Shown here: positions 25,501 to 34,421 of the stretch, piece after piece
Position numbering within the stretch: the first letter of the stretch is position 1
Layout of the letters: each line of letters begins with the position of its first letter
Assembly: GCA_025617745.1 (NCBI GenBank)
Contig: CM046853.1
Span: forward strand, 9,564,974-9,628,973
Direction: 5' to 3'
DNA from: Heliocidaris erythrogramma
Lineage: Eukaryota; Echinodermata; Echinoidea; Camarodonta; Echinometridae
Length of the DNA stretch: 64,000 nt
Position numbers and translations under genes: made by a program
Notes under the pieces: generated by a model
Database searches by the model: none
What the model was told of the DNA's origin: nothing
The model's input: only the letters and a program-made list of their open reading frames with translations

Positions 25501-28500
25501 AGCTGGGGGGGGGGGGGGGGGGGCACTCTCCCATTAGCCATTCTTAGAGCATGGCTCCTAAAAACCTAAGGTACTACAGTGAAACCTGTCTATAAAGACC
25601 ACTCAAGGGAGACAAGAAAAGCGGTCTTTATGAGCAGGTTTGTTTAATACACATTTCAATGAAAAACACTTTTCTGGGGAAACAAAAATTGTGGTCTTTA
25701 TAGAGAGGTGGTCTTTCTATACAGGTGGTCGCTAAAGCAGGTTTGAGTGTACATTTATTCAATTGATGCCCTTACTGTACCTTTTCTTTGCAGTGTGCAA
25801 CTACATCCTGCCTCACTGAATCAAAGTCACCTGAGACAATATCAGGAATATATCTGAAAATGAGAAAAACAAAGGTTGACATTGAATGGATGAACAGAAA
25901 TTTAACAGGTTGATAGGCAGATCTTGAAAATAAAAGCAGTCGCTATCCTCGTTAGTCTTACCGGGGACCAAGAAATTTTGTATTTTATATTTCAGCCCTC
26001 CCTTTCTAAATATTAATCCATTTCTGTATTGAGTCAAGTTTCTGTCCATTGAAAGATATTAATATAAAATAAAATACTTTTTATCTTAATTTATATGAAT
26101 TTCTTTCAATGGAAAGGAATTCACTTATCTAAGCAACATTCATATCTGAACATTGCTTAGATAAGTGTGCATGTCAATTCATGAACTGTGCAGTTCTTTT
26201 CTTCTCTATGGATTCTACTTGTGAAGATAGATGTCCAGTAGAACTCCATGTAAGTGCATGATAGTCAACTAAGCGAGCTAATCATGCTCTTTATGAGTAA
26301 CATTTGGTTAAATGAAATCAAACATTTATCTTTGTTTTACAACCAATAAACAATGTTATACCTCCCGAAACACTTTAAAATTATAGGAAAACATAGGAAA
26401 ACTCTGAAGAACTGATGCAGAAGTTTGCTATCCCTACTGCTCACCTATGCTTTTCCTCTGACATGCATTCCAGAAGACGATTAGTACCACCATCGGCTGT
26501 GGCTCTTATGGCTGCACCTTCCCAAATTCTTTTGAGGAGAGGTTGTAAGTCATGTATTGGTCTGTTCAGGATGATCAATGCAACATTGGCATCTGCCCGA
26601 ATTGAAAAAACCACAAGAAACATTAGGATTTGGGATGTAACTAATTTCATTATATTGATGAATGATCAATGTAACACAGTTCCCAAATGAAGACTGGTTG
26701 TCATTTAAAAACAATTACCAGTAGCATTGCTCCTATGTTCATCCCCAAGTTCCTTTGTGTACTTGCAATTTAAGTTGCAAAAGTATATACAGCCAAAGTC
26801 AAAGCAAAATAGAGGATTAGAGGGAAATGGGATAAAAAGAAGGTGAAATATAGGTACACACGCACACTTAGACAAAATAAGCTGATCGAATAGTTGCGTA
26901 GGAATGTGCTATGAATCGAACTTTCTCCCCTCGCAATAGGCTGACATGCTGAGCGATAAATAGGGTGCATGCTCGGTCGTGCAAACGACAGTGAGCTGTT
27001 CCACCAGCTGAAAAATTCTCCCTCCGGAAATTCAAAGTTTACAAATGAATTTATGAAATATGGACGGCCTTAAAAAGTGCCTACCAACCATCTGGGGATC
27101 ATTCCCCGCCCGTGGATACCAAAAGGAGGGGACCAAAAGAGCCAGGGAAGATGACCATTTGAACCAAAGAAAACACCCCCATATTCTTATTGTATTATAT
27201 TAGTAGATTTATACTAACAGAAGCAGTTGGTGGAGATTCACGGGCGCTAGCTGGGTTAAAATATTTGTCACAATAATTAAATTCAACTATGAAAACCAAA
27301 GAACAAATAAACATATCTCCGTACGGCATACTTTGTCAGGCAAATTGGTAGGCCTATTGTTTACATGCGAGTAATGTGTTATTCCTCCAAAACTTGCATG
27401 AGTTTTGAAGAAAATACCTAAGCCTGAGTCGAATCGATTGGTTAGCCGGTGTTCGATCGAAGACATCGAATCCCGAATACGTTTTGGCAAATTCGGTGCA
27501 TCGATTTGTAGTCCGCCAGATTTTTGACTACCGTAGCCACCATGAAAAAATCAAATAAAAAAAGAAACTCCGTAACGTACAGCATATATATACTAGCAGA
27601 GAACGTGAAGGCGACTTCAAAGTTCAAACTGTTGGCTAACTTTCGCTAATTCGCTCGCGGAGGACGTCGCGCTTTACCTGTGCTTTCTCTATGGAAAAAT
27701 CGTTTTGTCGTTACGAACTGAAGTTTACGATAATTTTCTTGCACTCTCTCTGCATTGTCAATTTGACAATTGTATAATTGAACATGATAAATACGGGCAT
27801 GAGTACGAGTGTTCCTACTTAATTCGCAATAACTAATATCACACTCTCATCAAATTGGCAATTACTTCTGAATGATCTCTGAAGCTGAATGAAGTCGAGT
27901 CTATATTGAGCGACGAAAAGTTTATTTCGTATTGTTTTTTTTTTTTTGGCATCGAACAAACGTGTTCCATTCAGCTCTCCAAAGACAAAGTAAGATTATT
28001 AATTCTTTGAATTTGAATCATTGTCGGGTGTGTCGACAATGAGCATCGCTTCGTGCGACACTAGTGATATTTTGGCTAGCCATACGGACTAGAAACTTAA
28101 GATTTTGGCTCGTCCGCTGTGATTTTTACTAGCCATTGGCTAGTGGGCTATCGTTAATTTCGAGCAGCGAGAGCCCATACATATGCCCGCGATGCCAGCG
28201 GACCGGTCACCGGTGCATGGTGCATGCACTGCGTGCAACTGTGTGCAACTCTGTTTTCACCGCACATCATTTATCGATTAACCGGTATTCGATCGAATCA
28301 AAGCCGTCGAATCCCGGTTTATGAAATATTCGATATGACTCAGGCTTAAAAATACCTATGCATTATGATGAAGACTAAATTACGAATACGAGTGTTTATA
28401 ACAAATATAAGTGCTGAATAGACCTGTTTACTAAGTGATTCAAATTTTATGCATACTTTTGAAACAAAGGTTGTTCTTGACAACCTGAAAGCTTGCCAGA

Positions 28501-31500
28501 GGCTTGTCAGACATAGCAGCAAGTAATGTATGCAAACTGTATTCCAAGTATTGTAGTTCATTCATTAACTAGAAATGTGCATTCCTCGTGCCGCGCAATG
28601 CGAAATGTATCCCCCAGCGCTGGCAGCGATTTGAAGGAGGGACAAAGACCCTCCCCCATCCCCTCCCTCAAACAAAAGGATGGTGTAGAAATTGCCGCCA
28701 GGGGCCCGGAATATTGTCAACACCAGGAGCAGCATTACCAAAACGATTTGTGTAGATTAGAGTATAATGCATTTTTATAGAAAATTCGGAAGAAATATGA
28801 CCTCAGAGCGCACATAAGACATCCACTAAAATATGACCTTTGATCCTATGAAAGACGGAACACTAGAGGCAGCATCACCAAAAACTGTAGAGGTGTAATC
28901 TATAATGGACCTACATACAAAATTTGAATGAAATCCGTCAAGAAATGCAGAAGTAAGAGTGCACAAAAGGGACAAATGAGCTTTGACCCTATAAAGGACG
29001 GAACAATGAGGGCAGCATCACCAAACAGTAAAGATGTGTAGATTATACCAAGATACATCTCCATACAAAATTTGAAAGAAATCCATCAAGAAATGTGGCC
29101 TGCAGAGTGAACTCACGCCATCCCTTGAAGTATGACCTTTGACCCTATAAAAGACGGGACACTGGTGGCAGCATCACCAAAAACTACAGGTTTTTAGATT
29201 ACACCAAGGGACACCATGCAAAATTTGAACGAAATCCGTCAAGAAATGCAGAAGAGTGCAAGAAATGGAAAAATGACCTTTGACCCTATAAAGGACGGAA
29301 CAATGAGGGCAGCATCACGAAAAATTAAACATGTGTAGATTATACCAAGATACATCTCCATACAAAATTTGAACAAAATCCATTGAGAAATGTGGCCTGC
29401 AGAGTGCACTCACTACATGTCCTGAAGTATGACCTTTGACCCTATAAAAGACGGGACACTGGTGGCAGCATCACCAAACACTATAGGTTTTTAAATTACA
29501 CCAAGAGACACCTTCATGTAAAATTTGAACAAAATCCGTTGAGAAATGTGACCGCCAGAGCGCACACAAGAGTACACACAAGACATCTATCAAAATATGA
29601 CCTTTGACCCTATAAAAGACGGAACACTGGGGGCAGCATCACCAAAAACTACAGGTTTTTAGATTACACCAAGGGACACCTTCATGCAAAATTTGAACGA
29701 AATCCGTCAAGAAATGCAGAAGTAAGAGTGCAAGAAATGGAAAAATGACCTTTGACCCTATAAAAGACGGAACACTGGGGGCAGCATCACCAGAAACTAT
29801 AGGGGTCCAGATTTTACCAAGATACACGTCCATAGGAAGTCTGAAAGAAATTCGTCGAGAAATGTGACCGCTAGAGCGCACACAAGAATGTGACGCGGCG
29901 GCGGCGGCGGCGGCGGCGGCGAAACGCTGCTGAATCCAAAGTATCCTCCGGCATACTGCCGGGGATACAATAACAGGTTAATGGAATACCTCGTTACTAG
30001 GTCCCCAGGAAAGAAACATCCATAAATTTGAACACTTAGCAACCTGGGGGTCGTTTCATCAAACCGTCATAACGACAAGATCAGCGACATCTCGACGCTG
30101 TCGCTCAACTTGTCCGCTAACTGTTTCACAAAGCCGTCTTAGCCAAGACCAGCGACAACTTCACCGACAAGTGACTTGTCGGTGCTCCAGACCTGTCATA
30201 TCTTTTTAGAACGCCACCACAAGTCAGCTATTAGTTAGTCTATGGAGAACGAAGTGGACAATTCGTTTCAGTGTCATTTTGAGAAAAATACAGACGAGTT
30301 TAGCTTGTCTCTGATCTTTAACGCTCATTCTGTGCGAAGCATTAATCTCTTACTCTTAGCATTGATCTACCTCAAATTTTCATATCATTTTTGTCTGTCA
30401 TTGAATTTCCTTATCATATTTGATGAGTATATAGCCTTGGAGTTTAATACTTTATAGGCTATTGGTTTTTACTTTCAGTATGATAGCCCATGATTGGCCA
30501 AATCGTGCAGCCCTACGAGGTATGATTGCTCATATATTTTTGAACGTTTGAAATAATTATGGAGATAAATGAGAGAGAGCGAGCGGGCTAATTGCTTGCA
30601 ATTTTTATTTCATCTACGTAATTGCCTATTTGCTCCCATGGATCTAATTGAAATTACCCGTATATAATATATAAAATAGAAATAAATATAAGATATTACA
30701 CATCGTTTTCCATAGTCGATTTAATAGTCTTTTCATACCATACCTTTATACATTCCACGAAGTTATGCATTAGTATTTTCTCTCCAAATTCTTCTTTAAA
30801 AATATGTTTTTGAATATTTAGCGATTAATAAATATTTTTTGAAAGACTGCGGAATATAGTTTAGTTGAGAAACAATATTTACCCTGAAAATCCTTCTTCA
30901 CATTAAAAATATAAAGTACCTTTCAATAAACTATCACATTATGGTGTCCTTAAACTAACTTTTGCATCACCTGTTGCAAAAGCAACCTCAAATTCTTTTC
31001 ACTTTAAAGATCTTTCAGTGCAATAAGTAAAACCATTCATTATGTTAGAATATTAGATATATAGACTTAATACTTTTTACATTTTAAGAGCATTCTTCTC
31101 TATTTCTTCATTTTGAACAATTTTATCCTTGAAACTTGTTTGGGTGATTTATTGAAAATCATATGGATTGCGATGAAGACTATATATTTTCGATGATAGT
31201 ATCGATATCAGCGGATGTCTCGGACTTTGTCAGTTGTCACGTCTTTGTGAAACAGTTTGTCAGGTCCATGACATTTCCGTAGATCGCCGACAACAGTTAT
31301 GACTGTCATGGAGTTGATTTGATGAAACGACCCCCAGGTCTATTAGTATTACGAATGACCCCAGTCATGCCAGTACTTAGTTACATGTATTATGCATAAC
31401 TATTATTATGTCGGACGACCCATGGCCATGAATAATACTTAAAGTTTAAATCCGAGATTCTCACACTTTTTGAGGAGAAATTGGGACAAAAAGAAGAAAA

Positions 31501-31680
31501 AGAAGAAGAAAGAAATTTCTGATGATGTAATTTCCTACCTTTCTCAAGTTTCTGCAATCCTAGTTGAAAGCAAGAGAGTGGAGTCCAAATTTTCTCTGCT
31601 GCCATTCTCGCATCACCGGTGGACATGGTGGAGTATGCGTATGATGCACATCTTCCCAATAACCATCCAATATGAAACAT
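10347..31680 (-). CDS. TPK1: Thiamine pyrophosphokinase gene (7 coding exons)
   Basis: TPK transfers pyrophosphate from ATP to thiamine, making the cofactor thiamine diphosphate in the cytosol. The coding exons on the minus strand are 31605(or 31626/31680)-31539, 26592-26445, 25853-25781, 23706-23611, 15654-15508, 13942-13831 and 10543-10347. Every junction is GT..AG and the phases agree (1,2,0,0,0,1). From the ATG at 31605 the product is 279 residues; human TPK1 has 243. The family's acidic Mg-ATP motifs are all present: ADGGTNRL (55-62), SGDFDS (79-84), [12 protein letters not shown] (103-114) and GGRLDH (139-144). The thiamine-binding C-terminal domain shows WCGLIP (192-197), STTGLKWNL (206-214), STSNSY (226-231) and PLLWTM (245-250). 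The last 26 residues are a Ser/Glu-rich tail beyond the usual end. No exon is broken, so the gene looks functional. The introns carry many transposons but none interrupts an exon. Confidence 0.95.
10917..12651. mobile_element. 1.7 kb TIR element in TPK1 intron 6
   Basis: The termini GGCCCTGTTTCATAAAACTT and, at the right, the reverse complement of nearly the same sequence (TTTCATAAAACTTGTTACC) enclose 1.7 kb. Two internal direct repeats of about 200 bp (about 11090-11290 and 12230-12420) share CACGGACAAAATGGCGCCTGGACGG-like sequence. A GAA-rich microsatellite lies at about 12454-12515. I see no transposase, so it is non-autonomous and of unassigned superfamily. Confidence 0.65.
12454..12515 (+). 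repeat. GAA microsatellite
   Basis: An almost pure (GAA)n tract with a few AAA interruptions, inside the TIR element of TPK1 intron 6. Confidence 0.9.
12738..13087 (+). mobile_element. tRNA-derived SINE
   Basis: The head has a tRNA-like A box (TCAGTGGATAAGT) and B box GGTTCGAATCCCACC. A body follows with CCACTCTCCACCCAGGTG and GGGTACCGG. The 3' end GTAAAGCGCTTAGAGA.. GGCGCTATATAAAAGC leads into an ATT-repeat tail. This is the classic order tRNA head, body, short tandem tail of deuterostome SINE2-type elements. It is full-length or nearly so, and lies in TPK1 intron 6 opposite to the gene. Confidence 0.85.
13831..13942 (-). CDS. TPK1: TPK1 exon 6
   Basis: 112 bp between acceptor GATTACAG and donor GTAGGT. 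It encodes [20 protein letters not shown], then ISAEC and STTGLKWNL. This is the start of the thiamine-binding domain; W-CGLIP and TTGLKWNL are strongly TPK-like. It ends in phase 1. Confidence 0.95.
14098..15507. other. TPK1 intron 5 sequence with possible short pearl-like relic
   Basis: Mostly unassignable intron. At about 14515-14800 there is a 5'-like hairpin (CTGGTGCTGACGCCAGCACC), and 230 bp later ACGGACGGACGG and CTCCTCCGACTTCGTCAGCA before GGGGATAACAA. That order recalls the terminal hairpins and GGAC run of the pearl-like elements elsewhere in the window, so this may be a short, diverged member. Confidence 0.35.
15508..15654 (-). CDS. TPK1: TPK1 exon 5
   Basis: 147 bp, phase 0 at both ends, with acceptor TTTACAG and donor GTAAGG. 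It encodes [20 protein letters not shown] and then [25 protein letters not shown] and the NTLF segment are hallmarks of the TPK ATP-binding domain. Confidence 0.97.
15841..16681. mobile_element. Inverted-repeat element in TPK1 intron 4
   Basis: Arms of about 165 bp (15841-16005 and 16515-16681) are inverted copies containing GTCAGGAAACCTGGAAATCC and GCCAATTTCCTA. Between them a block of about 95 bp with GAAGTAGTTCGATCCGCAA and GTTACCATGGCAACGCA occurs twice in tandem (about 16098 and 16261). There is no coding capacity, so it is a MITE-like foldback element. Confidence 0.75.
16690..17690. other. TPK1 intron 4 sequence, nothing recognised
   Basis: It contains an inverted pair near 16795-16855 (GAGCTCCCAATAGTTCCCT and its reverse, AGGGAACTATTTGAAGCTCC). 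Otherwise it is anonymous AT-rich intron without exon-like open frames. Confidence 0.4.
17697..20904 (+). mobile_element. Pearl/Helentron-like element A with expanded tandem core
   Basis: The 5' end is ACTAGAAATGTCC, the hairpin CATTGCCGCGCAATG, then TGTATCCCCCGGCA. The core is about 20 tandem monomers of about 150 bp, each with TATGACCTTTGACCCTATAA and GGCAGCATCACCAAAA. The 3' end is GAATCCAACGTATCATCCGG followed by the hairpin CCGGCATACTGCCGG and GGATACAATAA. The 5' TGTATCCCCCGGCA is the inverted complement of the 3' tip, a subterminal inverted repeat. Short conserved ends, a 3' hairpin and a minisatellite core are the described features of pearl elements and Helentron-associated HINEs. It has no coding capacity and is non-autonomous. 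It lies in TPK1 intron 4. Confidence 0.8.
18156..20470 (+). repeat. 605 bp higher-order tandem repeat
   Basis: Within element A the string AGTAAAGATGTGTAGATTAT recurs at 18761, 19366 and 19971, exactly 605 bp apart. Each 605 bp unit holds four related ~150 bp monomers that alternate between two types: AAAGGACGGAACAATGAGGG and AAAAGACGGGACACTGGTGG. Adjacent units are nearly identical, including small indels such as GAAGTAAGAGTGC versus GAAGAGTGC. This points to recent unit-wise amplification, whereas the flanking monomers are diverged. Confidence 0.9.
20911..22118 (+). mobile_element. Pearl/Helentron-like element B, head-to-tail with A
   Basis: It begins at ACTAGAAATATGTCC only six bases after the 3' end of element A, in the same orientation. 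It has the same 5' hairpin (CATTGCCGCGCAATG), about 7 core monomers, a GGCGGCGGCGG stretch and the same 3' hairpin and GGATACAATAA end. Its monomers differ from those of A and lack the 605 bp period. Confidence 0.8.
22123..22292. repeat. Palindromic MITE (170 bp)
   Basis: ACTATTAATACATGGTTG at the left end returns inverted at the right end. The arms continue inward through TGCGATCTGGCA and GGTTTTTAT. The hairpin covers nearly the whole element. It abuts the 3' end of pearl-like element B. Confidence 0.75.
22795..23464 (+). mobile_element. Pearl/Helentron-like element D (second family)
   Basis: The 5' end ACTAGAAATATCG is followed by the short hairpin GTTGCCATGCAAC and GGTCCCCC. The core has about three monomers of ~145 bp with TTTGACCTTATCATGTGACC, ACATGCAGGTCCCCTCAGTG and AGTGAGTGACGGTTG. 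It ends in GGACGGACGGAC repeats and a 3' hairpin (GTCTCGCCTTCACCTCCGGT through GGGCGAGAC, then AAAA). The plan matches elements A-C although the monomers differ. Confidence 0.75.
23611..23706 (-). CDS. TPK1: TPK1 exon 4
   Basis: 96 bp, phase 0, acceptor TTTGTAG and donor GTAAGTATG. It encodes [18 protein letters not shown]; the TPDQ-TDFTKCL block is a near-invariant TPK motif for Mg-ATP binding. Confidence 0.97.
23761..25196. mobile_element. 1.4 kb inverted-repeat element in TPK1 intron 3
   Basis: Arms of roughly 290 bp (about 23761-24050 and 24905-25196) are inverted copies sharing GTTACAAAAAACATTTCCCA, ATCCTTAATAGTT and GCTGAATAGTGTACAATT. The loop holds a 21 bp duplication (CAACTTCATGAGATTCCGTT, twice at about 24295-24332) and an ATG/ATA-rich microsatellite. 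It has no transposase. Confidence 0.75.
24447..24731 (+). repeat. (GAT)n-type microsatellite
   Basis: About 285 bp of GATGAT with ATAATGATGACAATGATAGT variants. The long open frames that cross it (Met/Ser/Ile-only translations) are artefacts of the repeat. Confidence 0.95.
25244..25751. mobile_element. TCTATAAAGACCAC MITE pair, inverted
   Basis: Two inverted copies (about 25244-25425 and 25572-25751) share GCGACCACCTGTCTATAAAG, AAGACCGCTTTTCTTGTCTC and a CAGTGAAACCTGTCTATAAAG-type end. They flank a 19 bp poly-G tract at 25505-25523. The whole may be one long-TIR element or two MITEs inserted in opposite orientation. It lies in TPK1 intron 3, just downstream of exon 3 in the direction of transcription. 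Confidence 0.75.
25781..25853 (-). CDS. TPK1: TPK1 exon 3
   Basis: 73 bp between acceptor TTTTCAG and donor GTACAGTAAG. The first base completes an Arg codon from exon 2. It encodes [20 protein letters not shown]; the GDFDS motif supplies the metal-binding aspartates. Confidence 0.97.
26445..26592 (-). CDS. TPK1: TPK1 exon 2
   Basis: 148 bp, acceptor TTCGGGCAG, donor GTGAGC. It encodes [15 protein letters not shown] and [14 protein letters not shown], the first beta strand and the ADGG nucleotide-binding loop of TPK. Two bases at each end belong to split codons, and the phases match exons 1 and 3. Confidence 0.97.
27419..28348. mobile_element. 930 bp hAT-like non-autonomous element, copy 1
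   Basis: The ends TAAGCCTGAGTC and GACTCAGGCTTA are perfect inverted repeats, flanked by a perfect 8 bp target duplication AAAATACC (27411-27418 and 28349-28356). An 8 bp duplication points to hAT. GTTCGATCGAA- and CGATTNNNTCGAAT-type motifs sit inside both ends. The interior has no transposase domain I recognise. A second copy lies at 59713. It is in TPK1 intron 1. Confidence 0.85.
28568..29972 (+). mobile_element. Pearl/Helentron-like element C
   Basis: Same family as A and B. It has 5' ACTAGAAATGTGC, CCGCGCAATG and TGTATCCCCCAGCG, then about 8 core monomers with ATGACCTTTGACCCTATAAA. A (GGC)n stretch of about 25 bp at 29896-29920 precedes CTGAATCCAAAGTATCCTCC and the 3' hairpin. It lies in TPK1 intron 1. 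Confidence 0.8.
30043..31337. mobile_element. 1.3 kb TIR element in TPK1 intron 1
   Basis: The termini CCTGGGGGTCGTTTCATCAA and its reverse complement mark the ends. Subterminal CTGTTTCACAAAG and GTCGCTGA/GTCGGCGA blocks are also inverted. The interior is AT-rich with no transposase. It ends about 200 bp from TPK1 exon 1. Confidence 0.75.
31539..31680 (-). CDS. TPK1: TPK1 exon 1 with three possible starts
   Basis: Open from an in-frame TAG just upstream of 31680 to donor GTAGGAAA (phase 1). In-frame ATGs lie at 31680, 31626 (context CCACCATGT) and 31605 (context AGAATGG). The segment after the last, [18 protein letters not shown], aligns by its TPL block with the usual TPK N-terminus. I therefore favour 31605 or 31626 for the cytosolic enzyme. 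The longest form adds [19 protein letters not shown], which looks like a short targeting sequence. That exon 1 belongs here rests on phase and the TPL match. Confidence 0.85.
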
Positions 31681-33636
31681 CTTTGTGTGCTAGTCAAGCT
31701 TGTCTTCATTCAATAAATACAAATGTGTTCTGCACACTACACAACCATGCTAAAGAGTAAAGTTGTTGATTGTGATTTGTGGGCAGATCGTGGTTGAGGA
31801 AACCACCATTCACTCCCGTTCACTCCCCACGGCACAGAAGCGCTTCATTGGAGACATTGCGCATTACACGTAATACTTATGCCATAATGGTTTCCTCATT
31901 CGCTCGCCGGCCGTCCAAATGTCTATTTCTGTGATGTGTGCTAGTAAACGAACGAGTGGTTTCCTCATAAGGTTTCGAGGAAAATCCAACATTATTTTTT
32001 TATATTGATTTCTATTGATATTATATGAAGCTAAACTTGCAGATTAATTTGATACCAAATTTACCAGAATCGGACAGGTAAAGAAAAAAGTTATAGAATG
32101 TTTCATCCCCAAACACGTCTTTAGCCCGTCGTCTGCTGCACATGCATGGGGGCCGCCATTTACAGTCTAGTTCCGTCGCGCCGGGGGCGTTTCATGAAAG
32201 GACTTGTCAGATATTTTATCCGACAAATTTGCTCTCAGCCAATCAGATGCAAGGATTTCAGTAGCTTATAACAGTTGTCGCGTAAAATATCCGACAACTT
32301 CCTTTCATGAAACGCTCCCCCGGATATAGGATCGATTGATAATAATAGGCAAGGCTACGGTATGCAGCTAGCTAGCTCGCTCAGCTAGTTGTACCAAAGA
32401 CATTTAATAGCATCAAGACAGATTACTCGCACCTACTTCCGTAGTACATTTTGCAGGCGTAAATTGCTGTGTTAAAAAAGACTCGGAAAAATACGTTCTC
32501 CATACAGGTATAACACGTCTCAAAGATGTCTCATTTTCTTCTTGATATTTCATATCTTTCAAGACTGACTTTTGCACGAGCCCGGTGCACGAGAGAAAGA
32601 ATGGATAGTTCCAAAAATATTTCTTGAACCTCTATTGTCAATAAACGCCACTATGATGAATCCCCGGGATCATGCCTGGTTTTTGAGTCATCTGCCATAG
32701 GGTAACACGTGAACATATGAATTTGTCATGTTCACTTAACGCGAACCGGTCGTGATCCCCGATCTTTCGACAGAAATTTGGCGAAAACACGTCCTTTTCG
32801 GCACATTTTAAATCATATCTCGAGAACCGCGCAAGATTTTTCATGGGGGCAAACGGTTTATAAAACTTTGATTAATTCTACATCTCATGATATCAGTTAT
32901 TTTTTAATTGAATGAAAAAAACCGCCGTCTATTTTCGACTGAAAATGCATGGTTTCATGCTTTTTGTGTGAGGAGAAGCACTTTTTTGCACTCATTGCTC
33001 TCGTATTCCTCCTATAGCTTCTGACTTACGTGTCAAAATGTATGGGGGCAAAGACTAGCAAATAGCCAAGATGTTACTCTTTCTTGTGATATCAGGTTCG
33101 TCCTGATTGGTCAAAAAAAACCGCCGTCTATTTTGCATAATTAAAAAGAAACATAGCAAAAAAGATGTCATGTATATAAAGCACGTACAGTATGTAATGC
33201 TGCGTATATAGGCTCGATTTGGACTGTGCCATTGTAAAACGGGGTGCATCAATCCAATGTGTGTGTTGAACGACCGTGAATGCGAATTGAGCAGTCGTTA
33301 CAGCTGTGGAGTGATATGTTGCATACCGTGGATGAAATGGATGAATCATGTCGAATGACAAAGTGTAAATTTCTTCCTTCCCGCGTACGCACTATTGTGT
33401 ACTCGGAGTGAGATTCGTAAATAGCAGCTCTTCTGTCCCTCCCTTCTCCGTTGCCCCCCATTGCTATAATAGAACAGCCGCGAACAAAACACCGATTTAT
33501 ACAGAGCAATGACCTGGACCACCCAGCTGATCGAGCGCGTACTCGAGTCGCGTTTGTATGTGCGCACAGCTGACTAAAGCAGAATTAAACCTTCAAATTA
33601 TGTGAACAAATCAGGGGGTGAGAAATTCATATGAAC
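31681..33636. other. TPK1 upstream region (promoter candidate) and flank
   Basis: The TPK1 promoter should lie at about 31.68-32.0 kb. The sequence there is moderately CpG-containing and shows no TATA box I would commit to. The rest has no recognisable exon on either strand, apart from the MITE at 32181-32323. Confidence 0.4.
32181..32323. mobile_element. MITE with GGGGGCGTTTCATGAAAGG ends
   Basis: Inverted termini CCGGGGGCGTTTCATGAAAG and CCGGGGGAGCGTTTCATGAA (reverse complement of the right end) enclose about 100 bp, with CTTGTCAGATATTTT inverted inside. It is about 140 bp in total and related in style to the element at 30043. Confidence 0.75.
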
Positions 33637-34023
33637 ATGGAATTTAAAAATGATTATAGTTCCTCTAGTATTACCTTGAATTTAGTGTAAATGTGGCTTA
33701 CATGTAATTTGAGACTCTGAAAAAGCTTAATGAAGGCTCAAAAAGTGGAAGGGACCCCGCATAAGCCGGGAATCATGCTTTTGGCCTTCCAGCTAGCTCC
33801 TTAACACGCAAAAACACGGGAGTTTTTAATGATTATTATTCCCCATTTTGAAAAATGTGACTTAAATAAAATTTAAAGCTCTGAAAATGTATGATTAAGA
33901 CTCAACTACTAGTCGAATAGACGCCGCATAAATCAAAGGGAATATGCATGCCTTTTACCCCCCAAAAGTCTCCCCTGCCATAGGTTTACACGCGAAAACA
34001 AGGAATTTTAATATGATTATAAT

Positions 34024-34383
34024 CAGTGGCGGATTTAAGGGGGCACATCCGGCCCGTACCCCCTTTTGGAAGAAAAGTATGCATTGTGCCCCTCCCCCTT
34101 TTCGATTGTGCCCCCTTAGAATAAAGCTTTGTTTTTGTTTGTTTGTTGTTGTTTTTGCTTGTCAGAGAATTATGGAGGGAAACTGGACCCCCATAACCCC
34201 CATCAACTGAGCCAATTTTGGAGGTCTGGCGAAAATTTTTTTTTGCCCCCCCCCCCCCCCCCCCCCCGAGCGACTTTTCAAGAGCTGGCGAGACCAAAAA
34301 AATACGGGTCTCCCTATTCCAAAAGTTGACAAACCTGCATTTGTGTGCCTCCCCCACTATACAAAATCCTGGATCCGCCCCTG
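34024..34383. mobile_element. hAT MITE with perfect 8 bp target duplication
   Basis: The ends CAGTGGCGGATTTAAGG and CAGGGGCGGATCCAGGATTT (right end reversed) are flanked by ATTATAAT at 34016-34023 and 34384-34391. CAGNG tips and an 8 bp duplication mark hAT. A 22 bp poly-C tract (34246-34267) lies inside. Confidence 0.9.
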
Positions 34384-34421
34384 ATTATAATTCCCATAGT
34401 TTTTATTTGAAAATATAAATA

